From a virus, in IMG/VR virus record IMGVR_UViG_3300022542_000649, positions 1-38,778 of that record: a stretch of DNA of 38,778 bases; one strand, 5' to 3'. Shown one piece after another: positions 8,430 to 16,057 of this stretch (positions are counted from its first letter, which is position 1; each line of letters begins with the position of its first letter). Under the pieces are notes generated by a model, which was not told where the DNA came from, made no database searches, and saw nothing but the letters and a program-made list of their open reading frames with translations. The translations under genes were made by a program, and so were the position numbers.

Positions 8430-8611
8430 AATTTACTTCTAAGGGTTCGTGCGTCCGCATGATGAAAAGTCGGCCAATGCCACAGGTTTTTCCATCCACC
8501 ATCTAATTTAGCTTGTAGCCCATGACTGTATTCAATAGTCCATGAACGATAGCCTCCATCCAACCTTATGAGTTTGATATGTTCGCCATTAATGCGTAAG
8601 AGCAATCTCAT
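8426..8611 (-). CDS. Small hypothetical protein
   Basis: A 61-residue basic protein (MRLLLRINGEHIKLIRLDGG, later HWPTFHHADART), with GAGGTGA before a double ATG; the second ATG has the better spacing. It overlaps the MuF gene start by four bases. Not recognised. Predicted to be a single small beta-rich domain. Confidence 0.55.
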   Translation of the reverse strand: MRLLLRINGEHIKLIRLDGGYRSWTIEYSHGLQAKLDGGWKNLWHWPTFHHADARTLRSKL

Positions 8612-8624
8612 CATTCACCTCAAA

Positions 8625-10160
8625 TTACGCCATCTCTCTCATAGCCAGTGTTGCATTGGTGAGCGCAGCGACTAATGGTGCAAAGTTTCCATATTGTCCT
8701 AGCATCTCGGATTTCACCGCTTTGAAGATTACGCCTATGTCACTGATAGCCTTTGCATCGGTCAGCATACTCAGAACTTTGGCTTTCAATTCAAGGGGGA
8801 TGATGTCGCTCTTGAAATCAAATACTACATCATCGCCACGTCGAATGTGTCCCTCGGCTTTCCTCTGCCACTTGTCGAGCTCGGTCTTTATTTCTTCGCC
8901 TGTAGTTTCCTGAGCTTCCTCTTTAGGCTGGAAAACATCAGGTGCCGGGACTGATCCCGTCATTACTGGTGCTGGGGCAATCTGTAGCGGGAGCAAGAAG
9001 CCGCGCTCATCGCCTATTGCATCATCAGAATAATATTTTGTTCGGATTTCATCAATGCTGTGAGTCCTCGAATATTCCCGCTGTTCCCTAAGTTCGAGCG
9101 TCCGATCAACGAATCTTATATCCTCGAATTCACCTACCAGATCATCGCCGTAAGAAGCCAATACATTATTGCTGATCTTTTCCGCTACCGACACTAGCAA
9201 AGGCCAGAGACAGTGTTCGCTGAATGTGGCCCTACCTGCTATTGCATTGGCTTCTGTTGCGTTCACGTCCAGCATCGAAGCCAATCCAGGAGCGAAGATC
9301 CCGAATATCTCCTCTTTGGTGAACTTGCGACCAGCCATGAACTCCATGTCCTTTTGACTCATCGCAGCTTGCATCCACTCGACGCCACCTTTGCCGGCAT
9401 GACGCAACATCATTAGTTCTCGTTTGGCGGCCTTATCTCGCGTATCCTGCTTGATCTTCTCCCATTCAGCATCGGGAATTGGATCGGCAAACGCTAGGAT
9501 ACCTGGTAGTCTTGCGTTGTTCTCTCCGAACAACTTGGTATTCCAGGCCTGCATCTTCAAGTCGCCTGTAGCCACTATTGCAATAGATTCAATCGGTGAC
9601 AATCCAACGAAAGGCGATAATGGATGGTATTTCTTGAAATGCACGACTTCCCATGGTTCCAGTGCTTGTGGATCGCCTATACCAGGCTCATATAAATAAC
9701 CCTTCAGATAAAGCCTTTCGTCAGGAACGGGCTTAATCTTGTGAGGTGGGAGAATCCATAATTCCATTGGCTCTTGATCTTCTGATGTCCGGTTGAGCCA
9801 CCAGTAAGCATTTCCAGTGATAGAACGATAGCCAATAGTTGCTTCGAGAAATTCAAATCGGCTCATCAGTGGATTGGGTTTGTTGAGTAGCAATTCAAAT
9901 GGATGATTGATACTATCCTCTCGCTCTTCCTTTACCAGTTTCTTGACACCGAAGGCCGTAGTAGCGCAGCTCTGAGCGACAACGGACACCGCAATTTGAA
10001 CCCATGAGAGCTGTTGATATAACCTGGCCTGACTTTCCCATAGCGACCCATCTGGAATCCTAAACTTCTCTCCAGCCGCCGTCGCCAATAACCAGTTTGG
10101 TACTACTAAGTCGGCCTTTGTGTATCCCAAACCCTTGGCTATTCTCTCAAATAAGTTCAT
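8625..10160 (-). CDS. Portal protein (HK97 family)
   Basis: A 511-residue protein with the HK97-type portal layout: a start with LYQQLSWVQIAVSVVAQSCA, then HPFELLLNKPNPLMSRFEFLE, the TGNAYWWL strand, WILPPHKIKPV, WEVVHFKKYHPLSPFVGLSPI and the long helix region FTKEEIFGIFAPGLASML with VNATEANAI. It forms the dodecameric ring through which DNA enters. It starts at ATG 10160 behind GGGG and lies just after the large terminase gene. Confidence 0.9.
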   Translation of the reverse strand: MNLFERIAKGLGYTKADLVVPNWLLATAAGEKFRIPDGSLWESQARLYQQLSWVQIAVSVVAQSCATTAFGVKKLVKEEREDSINHPFELLLNKPNPLMSRFEFLEATIGYRSITGNAYWWLNRTSEDQEPMELWILPPHKIKPVPDERLYLKGYLYEPGIGDPQALEPWEVVHFKKYHPLSPFVGLSPIESIAIVATGDLKMQAWNTKLFGENNARLPGILAFADPIPDAEWEKIKQDTRDKAAKRELMMLRHAGKGGVEWMQAAMSQKDMEFMAGRKFTKEEIFGIFAPGLASMLDVNATEANAIAGRATFSEHCLWPLLVSVAEKISNNVLASYGDDLVGEFEDIRFVDRTLELREQREYSRTHSIDEIRTKYYSDDAIGDERGFLLPLQIAPAPVMTGSVPAPDVFQPKEEAQETTGEEIKTELDKWQRKAEGHIRRGDDVVFDFKSDIIPLELKAKVLSMLTDAKAISDIGVIFKAVKSEMLGQYGNFAPLVAALTNATLAMREMA

Positions 10161-10168
10161 GTTTACCC

Positions 10169-11623
10169 CTATGCAAAATCAACCAAACTAGAAGCAGCTA
10201 GAGAAGGCGGCGCAAAACTAAGCATCAACGAATCTGCTAGATCGGGTGAATGTCCTAGCCGCTTTTTCATATCCGCCTTGGGCTCGATTTTGATCTTGCC
10301 CGCACTCGTATATGTATATTTTATCGCAGTCAGTTCTCCAGACAACCGATCATACACATGCTGAGGTAATCGACTGAGATCAATATCCCCATCTCTGAAG
10401 CGCTCTCGTAATCCCCAATGCAACTCAGCTCGCTTGTTTAGAAAATGCTCCTTATCCCGCGCTCCCGCTCCTACGTTAATAGCCGAGTTAGGATGTTCCA
10501 ATTCCCTCAATCTCGAACAGACGCCGGCACCCACACCGATCGAGTCCACATTCACATGCAGACCGATACTCTTGGCTTTCCCCGTAGTTGCCATGAGCTC
10601 GTGTCCATGCCACCACTCACCACTGAGTACAACTGGTCCCTGCCTGATGAACATGGCACTGTCGTCTGCTCCAGTATCGGCCACATCTAGGCCGGCAATC
10701 TTTTCGTTCTCGCCCGGATCCAGTTCTCGTAATCTAGCCGCTTCCAGCCATTTCAACGAAATAAGTGCATCTTCGGCCTGCTCTGGAAATTCACCCAATA
10801 CACGAGCTTGATAAACTGGACTATCTTTACCCCATTGACGTTCACGGGCTTCTGCCCATTCTCGTCTGATGCGTCCAGCCTTGATTGCCTCTTCGAGTTT
10901 GACATGCCTTGTCCACCAGTCCTCAAGTCCAGGGGCTCGACGGTGAATGTTGTAAAATCTTCCACTCATGTCCCCGGGAGTGGAGATTGCCAGCCAATAA
11001 GCATCACCTGTAGCAAACGCACCTTCGGCAGCATCCCATGTCTTTTCTGGTACAGCCTTGCTCTCATCAAATACATAAAGTAGATTGGTGCCGTGAGCTC
11101 CTTCGATCAATGCCTCATTATCCGAGGCTAGAGCAAATGCTTCGCAGCCAACTCCCACTTTCAACTTGAGCATGAGCAGATTAGGCTTGATCCCGCCTTT
11201 ACTATCCCACTTATCCCAATCACCACGTCGATACCACTTGTGTATTTCGGGCCACAGGAATTTCTCGAGCTGGCGCCAGGCGCTTGCTGTGGTAGGGATC
11301 TTGGTGTCATCTGGCCGCGTGCAGGCAAACCATAAGACAGCCCATGCAGCTAAAGCAGTTTTCCCCAATCCATGAGGTCCGCGCAAGCTGACTCGGTGTT
11401 CTACAACGAGTCTTTCTAGTGCTTCAGATTGGTAAGGTGCTATTTCCTCGCCTTCAGGAAATGTGAAAAGGTCAACGACAAATGCAACTGGATCATCTAT
11501 GTAATTCTGCCAACCTATTCCGGCTGGAAGTGATCGGGATTGAACTACCGTCGCTATTGCTTCGACTAATTCCGGTAGCTTTCCTGAGTTCACTAACAAA
11601 GGCGAGCCGTTTATTTGGATCAT
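10169..11623 (-). CDS. Terminase large subunit
   Basis: DNA-packaging motor. A Walker A motif GPHGLGKT lies near residues 82-89 and a Walker B-like LLYVFDE about 90 residues later, followed by AISTPGDMSGRFY as coupling region. The C-terminal nuclease half starts at KIAGLDVADTGADDSAM, with a further acidic site in HSPDLADSLMLSF, as in RNase H-like terminase nucleases. ATG 11623 was taken as start; it overlaps the small-subunit gene by 131 bases, so a later start is possible, though no other convincing ribosome site is evident. Confidence 0.9.
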   Translation of the reverse strand: MIQINGSPLLVNSGKLPELVEAIATVVQSRSLPAGIGWQNYIDDPVAFVVDLFTFPEGEEIAPYQSEALERLVVEHRVSLRGPHGLGKTALAAWAVLWFACTRPDDTKIPTTASAWRQLEKFLWPEIHKWYRRGDWDKWDSKGGIKPNLLMLKLKVGVGCEAFALASDNEALIEGAHGTNLLYVFDESKAVPEKTWDAAEGAFATGDAYWLAISTPGDMSGRFYNIHRRAPGLEDWWTRHVKLEEAIKAGRIRREWAEARERQWGKDSPVYQARVLGEFPEQAEDALISLKWLEAARLRELDPGENEKIAGLDVADTGADDSAMFIRQGPVVLSGEWWHGHELMATTGKAKSIGLHVNVDSIGVGAGVCSRLRELEHPNSAINVGAGARDKEHFLNKRAELHWGLRERFRDGDIDLSRLPQHVYDRLSGELTAIKYTYTSAGKIKIEPKADMKKRLGHSPDLADSLMLSFAPPSLAASSLVDFA

Positions 11624-12062
11624 CAATATATCTCATCAATAAGTCTATCAACGTTACTTGTAAATAGTGGAGCTCAACCTGGGTCAGTGCAGTTGCATTC
11701 AATATGCGACTGATCCGCTCCACTAGCTTTGATACTTGATCAATCATCCCAAACGCGTGATCAATGGCGCTCACAGGCATGGGAAGAGGATCTTCGTAAC
11801 GACCAAGAAAATCTTGCAATAGTGCCCTCATCAGAGCCAATTCAGAAGTTAAATCGCCTGGCGATGGATCCTCTAAAAACTTCTGTACCTTCTCCGCTAA
11901 TGATTTGCGGTGCTCGACACTATAGCGACCATGAATAATGGGGCGCCCCGCGTGTCCACCATGCAATCGACAAACGGTACGCCCCTTAACGGCAGGATTA
12001 TTACAGCGCTTTCCTGTACTTTTAGCTTTCGCAGTACATTGTTGTGCATTTCTGTTGAACAT
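11493..12062 (-). CDS. Putative terminase small subunit
   Basis: A 189-residue protein with an N-terminal Cys/His segment (CTAKAKSTGKRCNNPAVKG, then VCRLHGGHAGRP and HGRYS) common in a group of phage proteins encoded just before the large terminase. It may bind zinc and recognise packaging DNA. The rest is helical. Position directly upstream of, and overlapping, the large subunit is the main support. It heads the late operon. Confidence 0.65.
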   Translation of the reverse strand: MFNRNAQQCTAKAKSTGKRCNNPAVKGRTVCRLHGGHAGRPIIHGRYSVEHRKSLAEKVQKFLEDPSPGDLTSELALMRALLQDFLGRYEDPLPMPVSAIDHAFGMIDQVSKLVERISRILNATALTQVELHYLQVTLIDLLMRYIDDPNKRLAFVSELRKATGISRSNSDGSSIPITSSRNRLAELHR

Positions 12063-12167
12063 CTCTGAGTGTCACGTTACTTCGGATTTCCACTAATTCC
12101 CTATGTCTATGACATTATGAACATACTAGCGCGGTTTGTTTCTCTCATATCTTACCTTCGGATTAAT

Positions 12168-12968
12168 CTATTGATAAATTTCTTGTCTACCATTTCCCAA
12201 ATACCTATTTTCTGAGTTCTCCAAAGCCTCTTTTAATAGCTCCCAAAACACGTTGTCCTGAGGATATTCATCTCTCCAGATCTCGCCGCGTGAGAAAAGC
12301 TGTATACTCTTCAATCCACCTGGACGATTGCGTTGACCATGCCATGCTATCGATGGAGCTCGGAAACTATCAAACCCTTTCAATTGCTCGGGGTAATCTG
12401 ACATTGGTGCATCTACTATCTTGAGTGCAACTATGTAAGTCAGATAAAATGCCCCAAGCTGCTTATCCGTTGGTGAGATCATCGCTCGAATATGTGAATT
12501 CACAATCAACGGAAAGTATACATTGTTGGTCGCCGTCACTGGTGCATACTGACCACTGACGCCTTCTCTCTTGATTGATGTCGGCGGCCCCCAACGATCT
12601 GGTTCTGCCCTCCATCCACCATAAGCACCGGCGTTCTTGAAACCAAGCTCTGCCCTCAATCTAATGTTCCACATGACCATGATACGGTCATCAATACAAC
12701 TCGGAGCTTCACCCATCGCTATCCGAGTTAGCACCATTGCATCACTTTCGGTCAGCATATATTCTCTGATCGAGCCATTCCCTTCGTGCCAAATTTCGTG
12801 GGTCGTGATTCTGAATTGCTCGACCAAATCCAGACCGATGTAATCAGCGAATGGCGAAAACACAACAGCAGTCGCTACCGATGTCGGTTTTAACTCATGC
12901 GCTGGTGAGCTGTAAGGCACGAAGAGACTCAAGCCGACTACCAGCAGTACGATCAAGAGTCTCTTAAT
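12168..12968 (-). CDS. Exported SleB-like cell-wall hydrolase
   Basis: About 266 residues with a classic signal peptide (KRLLIVLLVVGLSLFVPY then a small-residue cleavage region). The mature part has LTRIAMGEAP followed by IMVMWNIRLRAELGF, matching the SleB/Hydrolase_2 pattern of a catalytic Glu in a GEA motif and a downstream V..N(I)R helix. Such enzymes cut peptidoglycan. The start is odd: a strong AGGAGG (12984-12989) has no ATG, GTG or TTG at normal spacing. The first codon that gives the positively charged n-region is ATT at 12968; the next standard start, TTG 12956, removes it. It lies before the late operon and away from the other lysis genes. Confidence 0.5.
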   Translation of the reverse strand: MKRLLIVLLVVGLSLFVPYSSPAHELKPTSVATAVVFSPFADYIGLDLVEQFRITTHEIWHEGNGSIREYMLTESDAMVLTRIAMGEAPSCIDDRIMVMWNIRLRAELGFKNAGAYGGWRAEPDRWGPPTSIKREGVSGQYAPVTATNNVYFPLIVNSHIRAMISPTDKQLGAFYLTYIVALKIVDAPMSDYPEQLKGFDSFRAPSIAWHGQRNRPGGLKSIQLFSRGEIWRDEYPQDNVFWELLKEALENSENRYLGNGRQEIYQ

Positions 12969-13000
12969 ATGATTGAGGGTTGACCTCCTAAGCTAATCGC

Positions 13001-13029
13001 ATGTTACATGGTGAAGGAGTGTTTGTCAA
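13001..13029 (-). promoter_or_regulatory. Putative promoter P1 upstream of hydrolase/late operon
   Basis: Minus strand TTGACA (13024-13029), 17 bases, TAACAT (13001-13006). The -35 lies in TACTTGACAA, a ten-base string shared with two other putative phage promoters (13129-13134 and 20525-20530). It would transcribe the wall hydrolase and possibly the whole late operon. Confidence 0.5.
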
Positions 13030-13037
13030 GTAGTGTT

Positions 13038-13064
13038 AGGGGGCCGATTGACAGTCGGCCCCCT
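13038..13064. other. Perfect 10-bp inverted repeat between tandem promoters
   Basis: AGGGGGCCGA and TCGGCCCCCT are exact complements separated by seven bases. No T-run follows on either strand, so a simple intrinsic terminator is unlikely. It lies between the two tandem promoters, so it may be an operator, an RNA hairpin at the 5' end of the upstream transcript, or a pause site. Confidence 0.55.
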
Positions 13065-13105
13065 CGATCGGAGGATACGCGCACAATGGAAAGCGTATCG
13101 TCTAA

Positions 13106-13134
13106 AGATTACACGCTATCGGAATTGTTGTCAA
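13106..13134 (-). promoter_or_regulatory. Putative promoter P2 upstream of hydrolase/late operon
   Basis: Minus strand TTGACA (13129-13134), 17 bases, TAATCT (13106-13111). The -10 is weak (three of six), but the -35 context TACTTGACAA equals that of P1 and of the divergent promoter at 20525. Tandem placement 105 bp apart suggests a late-gene control region. Confidence 0.4.
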
Positions 13135-13151
13135 GTAATAATAGATAAAGT

Positions 13152-13367
13152 CTATATGGTATTAGTTTTGGCAGTCACTTGTCGAGATATTCTCCCAAAC
13201 AATTCATCTAGCGGAAACCACTCTGACCATTCTTCCCAATTGTCATTAATGATTCCTTCTTCCACTTTTTTCTTGCCGACTTTGGATAATCCGCAAATCG
13301 CCGCCGTTTCATCCAAGATGTCTATGCAAAGTCCTAAGATTATTTGTTCGTTCATTTCGTCCATCAT
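13152..13367 (-). CDS. Small acidic hypothetical protein
   Basis: A 71-residue protein (IILGLCIDILDETAAICGL, WEEWSEWFPLDELFG). Start ATG 13367 follows GGAGATTGA and abuts the stop of the nuclease gene. No family recognised. It is the last gene of the leftward early block, before the tandem promoters. Confidence 0.6.
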   Translation of the reverse strand: MMDEMNEQIILGLCIDILDETAAICGLSKVGKKKVEEGIINDNWEEWSEWFPLDELFGRISRQVTAKTNTI

Positions 13368-13655
13368 TCAATCTCCATTTACCCCAATCGCTCCGATAGC
13401 TCTCAAAGCATCCCCGAGATTATAAACCACATGAGCAGTACAACCACAGGCTTTCATCTGCCTGATCACTTGCTCTTGTTTCTTGCTCGGAATCTTACCT
13501 TGCATCTTTACTTCAAGAACATGAAAACTTCCCCTGAAAGCAACCAATAAATCCAGGGGCCATCCGATATACCATACCTGAGCTCCTACGCCTCTCAAGA
13601 CTTCCAAGATCTCAGGCTGGTTGGTATCAGTGCTGACTGCGGTGAAGCGTTTTAT
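13368..13655 (-). CDS. VRR-NUC-like nuclease (Holliday-junction resolvase type)
   Basis: A 95-residue protein if read from ATA 13655. It has the small VRR-NUC layout: NQPEILEVLRGVG, GWPLDLLVAF, a catalytic-type LEVK and a final QxxxxxQMKACG helix. These are the Glu, Asp and ExK of PD-(D/E)XK nucleases that resolve branched DNA. The start is unusual: GGGAGG (13662-13667) lies six bases before ATA, and an in-frame TGA just upstream excludes an earlier start. The first standard start, TTG 13607, would delete the conserved N-terminal Glu region. Confidence 0.6.
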   Translation of the reverse strand: MKRFTAVSTDTNQPEILEVLRGVGAQVWYIGWPLDLLVAFRGSFHVLEVKMQGKIPSKKQEQVIRQMKACGCTAHVVYNLGDALRAIGAIGVNGD

Positions 13656-13665
13656 GACTCACCTC

Positions 13666-13711
13666 CCGGAGACGATTATCTCTCAGGACCATCACTCGAA
13701 GCAACACTTGT
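13666..13711 (-). repeat. 3'-end repeat, copy 1
   Basis: One of four related about 45-base segments (others at 14465-14508, 24708-24752 and 25374-25419). It begins ACAAGTGTTGCTTCGAG, covers the last codons of the gene, and forms a CTGAGA...TCTC hairpin around the stop codon. It matches copy 3 at most positions although that copy is on the other strand, 11 kb away. Confidence 0.7.
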
Positions 13712-13966
13712 ACATTCTATAATCTCACCTCCGAGGGCTACTTTCGCCGCGTGACCCATTACACTCACGAGAGTTTCTGGATAGCCACCCCCATGATTGA
13801 CAATATGCTTCAGTGCAGTTTCATACCTATCAATTCTGGCTTCGAGTTGGCGCACTTCGCCGATTACCTCATCTACCATAGACCAAGCAACGCGTATATC
13901 TTCATCCCTTACTGGATCAGTTAGCGTGGCTTGTAGATTTTCTAACTTGATGGTTAATTCACTCAC
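13676..13966 (-). CDS. Small coiled-coil protein with shared C-terminal peptide
   Basis: A 96-residue protein with a heptad-like middle (MVDEVIGEVRQLEARIDRYETAL trimmed here by region, residues 30-52) and the C-terminal end TSVASSDGPER. That end recurs in the 14459 and 25152 genes. The start is GTG 13966 behind GGAGGTGAACA. It probably forms a helical dimer. Function unknown. Confidence 0.65.
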   Translation of the reverse strand: MSELTIKLENLQATLTDPVRDEDIRVAWSMVDEVIGEVRQLEARIDRYETALKHIVNHGGGYPETLVSVMGHAAKVALGGEIIECTSVASSDGPER

Positions 13967-13990
13967 TGTTCACCTCCAAAGCCATGATCA

Positions 13991-14182
13991 TCAAAACATC
14001 TTCTCTTGTTCTGGTGTCATATCAAATTCGTCGGCATTTTGAATACTTCTGATAGCCTCAAATAAATCATTAGCACATTTATAATGCACCCATGTATTAT
14101 TCTTCCACTCAATGCCCCAAGTTTCTGGCTTCGGGCTGGCATATACTAATTCCCCACAAAAGACACACGGCGTTTCAATCAC
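13991..14182 (-). CDS. Small zinc-ribbon-like protein
   Basis: A 63-residue protein with CVFC near residues 6-9 and WVHYKC near residues 31-36, a CxxC...HxxC set likely to hold one zinc. The start is GTG 14182 behind GGAG. It overlaps the stop of the next upstream gene. A similar Cys/His layout is seen in the rightward gene at 23714. Role unknown; such domains often bind nucleic acid or protein. Confidence 0.6.
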   Translation of the reverse strand: MIETPCVFCGELVYASPKPETWGIEWKNNTWVHYKCANDLFEAIRSIQNADEFDMTPEQEKMF

Positions 14183-14351
14183 GTTCTAGCTCCATAATCA
14201 ACAAATCATCCTCGGTCAGGATCTCGCAGTAGCAATGGCCACCATTACTCACTCTCTCCCGGCACAACTCCACCTTTGGGCATTCATCACAGATGCTATT
14301 TCCCAATGCTCCTCGATGTCTCTTAGGTGTGTACTCTGGCTTCTCAGACAT
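14175..14351 (-). CDS. Small cysteine-cluster protein (58 aa)
   Basis: Starts at ATG 14351, overlapping the stop of the gene before it (GATGTCTGA), and ends at TGA 14175, overlapping the next gene. The middle reads CDECPKVELCRER...GHCYC, five Cys plus His that could bind zinc or an iron-sulphur cluster. Coupled overlaps on both sides support that it is translated. Confidence 0.55.
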   Translation of the reverse strand: MSEKPEYTPKRHRGALGNSICDECPKVELCRERVSNGGHCYCEILTEDDLLIMELERD

Positions 14352-14451
14352 CAAAACTATAAGATGATCGAAGACAGTCCTTGCACATCCACCTGCCCTC
14401 TCTCATCATTCCACCACAGGAGGGACATACTTCTAGATCTTCACCCACCAA
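14344..14451 (-). CDS. Tiny zinc-ribbon protein (35 aa)
   Basis: A 35-residue frame with CPSCGG at residues 9-14 and CKDC at 23-26, a textbook minimal zinc ribbon. The start is TTG 14451 or GTG 14448; no strong ribosome site is seen, but it directly follows the stop of the upstream gene and overlaps the next start, so coupling is likely. It is kept as a gene because two CxxC knuckles at ribbon spacing are unlikely by chance. Confidence 0.45.
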   Translation of the reverse strand: MVGEDLEVCPSCGGMMREGRWMCKDCLRSSYSFDV

Positions 14452-14458
14452 AGTTCAA

Positions 14459-14656
14459 TCACTTTCTGAGACGATCATTCTCAGGACTATCACTCGAAGC
14501 AACACCTTTACCCTCTTTAATCAATGTGAGGAATGCTATTATTATACGTTTGTCATCTCTTATTTTGCCTAGCAAGTGTTGAATTAACTCAGCCAAATAA
14601 GGATCAGCAGTTTCCGCAACATAGCCATCAATCTGGAATTTCCATGTTTGACTCAT
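14459..14656 (-). CDS. Small hypothetical protein with shared C-terminal peptide
   Basis: A 65-residue protein from ATG 14656, which GGAGG precedes by five bases; upstream starts have no such site. It ends GVASSDSPENDRLRK, related to the ends of the proteins encoded at 13676 and 25152. A hydrophobic stretch DKRIIIAFLTLI lies in the middle. Function unknown. Confidence 0.55.
   Translation of the reverse strand: MSQTWKFQIDGYVAETADPYLAELIQHLLGKIRDDKRIIIAFLTLIKEGKGVASSDSPENDRLRK
14465..14508 (-). repeat. 3'-end repeat, copy 2
   Basis: Related to copies at 13666, 24708 and 25374. Here the hairpin is perfect: CTGAGA, seven bases, TCTCAG. It lies within the final codons of the 14459 gene. Confidence 0.65.
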
Positions 14657-14669
14657 CATACCCTCCGCT

Positions 14670-14864
14670 TTATTCATGATGTCCATCCTCTCTCTCGATA
14701 CAATATTTGCACTTCTTTTTTTGGGGATTCGGCTGGGGCTCTTTGATCGCGAATGAACGGCCACAAATAGACGACCATCGGATTAACTTGCCCTGCATAA
14801 AAAATGGCTTATCTATCTTGTTGAAGACATGCTGGTATTTGCCATTCTCGACTACGGTCCACAT
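14670..14864 (-). CDS. Small Cys-containing hypothetical protein
   Basis: A 64-residue basic protein with CGRSFAIKE and KKKCKYCIER, possibly a zinc site made of C..C pairs. It starts at ATG 14864, sharing one base with the stop of the previous gene (TAATG). Not recognised. Confidence 0.6.
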   Translation of the reverse strand: MWTVVENGKYQHVFNKIDKPFFMQGKLIRWSSICGRSFAIKEPQPNPQKKKCKYCIEREDGHHE

Positions 14865-15118
14865 TAATTAATTTTCCTAATTATCAAGCTAAGACCTAAA
14901 CGCTCATTTGTGCGTTCCACATCATCTACGAATCGTTTCCAACCTTCTTCTGGCATCGGCCATTCGTCTTGCATGGCGACAATGGTATCTATCATCATCT
15001 GGAGTTGTTCCGGCACTTTAATTATGCCTTTCACAATCTCTTCAAATGCCTCTTCACTATTCATGGTACTAGTTTTAGCCGCCGCTTTCGCTATCTCTTC
15101 AAGACGTTGTGGTTTCAT
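14864..15118 (-). CDS. Small helical hypothetical protein
   Basis: An 84-residue mostly helical protein (RLEEIAKAAAKT, then a long helix ending RLGLSLIIRKIN). ATG 15118 was chosen: AGGAGGG stands five bases before the upstream TTG and eight before the ATG, and the ATG overlaps the stop of the HNH-like gene as TGATG. Function unknown. Confidence 0.6.
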   Translation of the reverse strand: MKPQRLEEIAKAAAKTSTMNSEEAFEEIVKGIIKVPEQLQMMIDTIVAMQDEWPMPEEGWKRFVDDVERTNERLGLSLIIRKIN

Positions 15119-15474
15119 CAAACCCTCCTAATTTTCAGGGGAGCATTAGCTATCCAATTAGCCACATTAGCCCCGCCATAAATAGCTGATACATGCTGCA
15201 TGAACCACCTGCGGAAGCCTCTTGAGTGACCGATGCTTCGATGGAACGCTCGACAATTCAATGAGCAGTTATACTCATGGAAGAAGTAGGCTTGTTTCTC
15301 CTTCGAGAGCTTCTGGAACACGCGTCGAGTGATCAGCACTTCGTTGACATCAAGCGGTCCTTGGCACTCGTGTTTGAGATAAGCCTGACCTTCACAGTGA
15401 CTCATACAACCGTTCACCCACACTTGCCTATGTGGATTTTCGAGTAGGTTGATGTGAAGCTGAAATCTATCCAT
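15118..15474 (-). CDS. HNH-like nuclease-fold protein
   Basis: A 118-residue protein with CMSHCEG near residues 23-29, a LDVNEVLITRRVF segment, and the core FHEYNCSLNCRAFHRSIGHS followed by GFRRWF. This resembles the beta-beta-alpha metal site and the R-x-x-W-F end of HNH proteins encoded in phage replication regions. Several Cys could add a structural zinc. It lies after the methyltransferase gene with an eight-base overlap. Catalytic activity is not certain, since the second core His is displaced. Confidence 0.45.
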   Translation of the reverse strand: MDRFQLHINLLENPHRQVWVNGCMSHCEGQAYLKHECQGPLDVNEVLITRRVFQKLSKEKQAYFFHEYNCSLNCRAFHRSIGHSRGFRRWFMQHVSAIYGGANVANWIANAPLKIRRV

Positions 15475-16057
15475 TTTTGAATACCAAAAAGTACGAATGA
15501 TATTTTCTGGCGTGTTGATAAGTCTTGCGATTCCATTGGGGAATACGTGACTTGGCTAGTAGAATGAATAAATCTTTCAAAATAAGCCCTGCCTCTTTAG
15601 CATAATTTATAATCTCTACATGCGAGAACCAGTTCTTGCCGCTCGAAACTGTGTCTTGGCATTTAATTATCACAATGCCATCCGGCGCCATTACTCTCTT
15701 GAATTCCTGTACTGACTTTCGATAAAATTCCCATAGCAAAGTAATAGAAGGAAAATCCCCGTATCGCTCTTTAATCATGGAACCATCACCGCTCTTGTGT
15801 AGAAACGGAGGATCGAAAATTAGGGACCGGATCCGACCACTGGCATATGGCAAAAAACAACAATCAGCAATGATATTCCCTGTGGCTTTCAAATCGCTAC
15901 GATAGCGCGGCTTGTTGCCATCCCAAAAACATCCATTTCCATATGTCACATCTGCTTCAATTCCGGCCGGGCAATGAAGCTCTGTAATCATCCGCAGGAT
16001 TGCATCTTGAGAAAAGCTGATAGATGGATAGTCAACAAATCGAAATTGCTTATTCAC
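15467..16057 (-). CDS. DNA methyltransferase (N4-cytosine/N6-adenine type)
   Basis: A 196-residue protein with motif I-like ADVTYGNG near residues 35-42 and motif IV FDPPF near 81-85, then DGIVIIKCQD as the next core strand. This is the pattern of amino-DNA methyltransferases that use S-adenosylmethionine. Solitary phage enzymes of this kind usually protect the phage genome from host restriction. The start is GTG 16057, overlapping the stop of an XRE regulator gene. No restriction partner is nearby. Confidence 0.75.
   Translation of the reverse strand: MNKQFRFVDYPSISFSQDAILRMITELHCPAGIEADVTYGNGCFWDGNKPRYRSDLKATGNIIADCCFLPYASGRIRSLIFDPPFLHKSGDGSMIKERYGDFPSITLLWEFYRKSVQEFKRVMAPDGIVIIKCQDTVSSGKNWFSHVEIINYAKEAGLILKDLFILLAKSRIPQWNRKTYQHARKYHSYFLVFKNG

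Noticed and set aside
10753-10965. Frame inside the large terminase gene
   Set aside because: It is a shadow in another frame of a well-supported gene and has no ribosome site.
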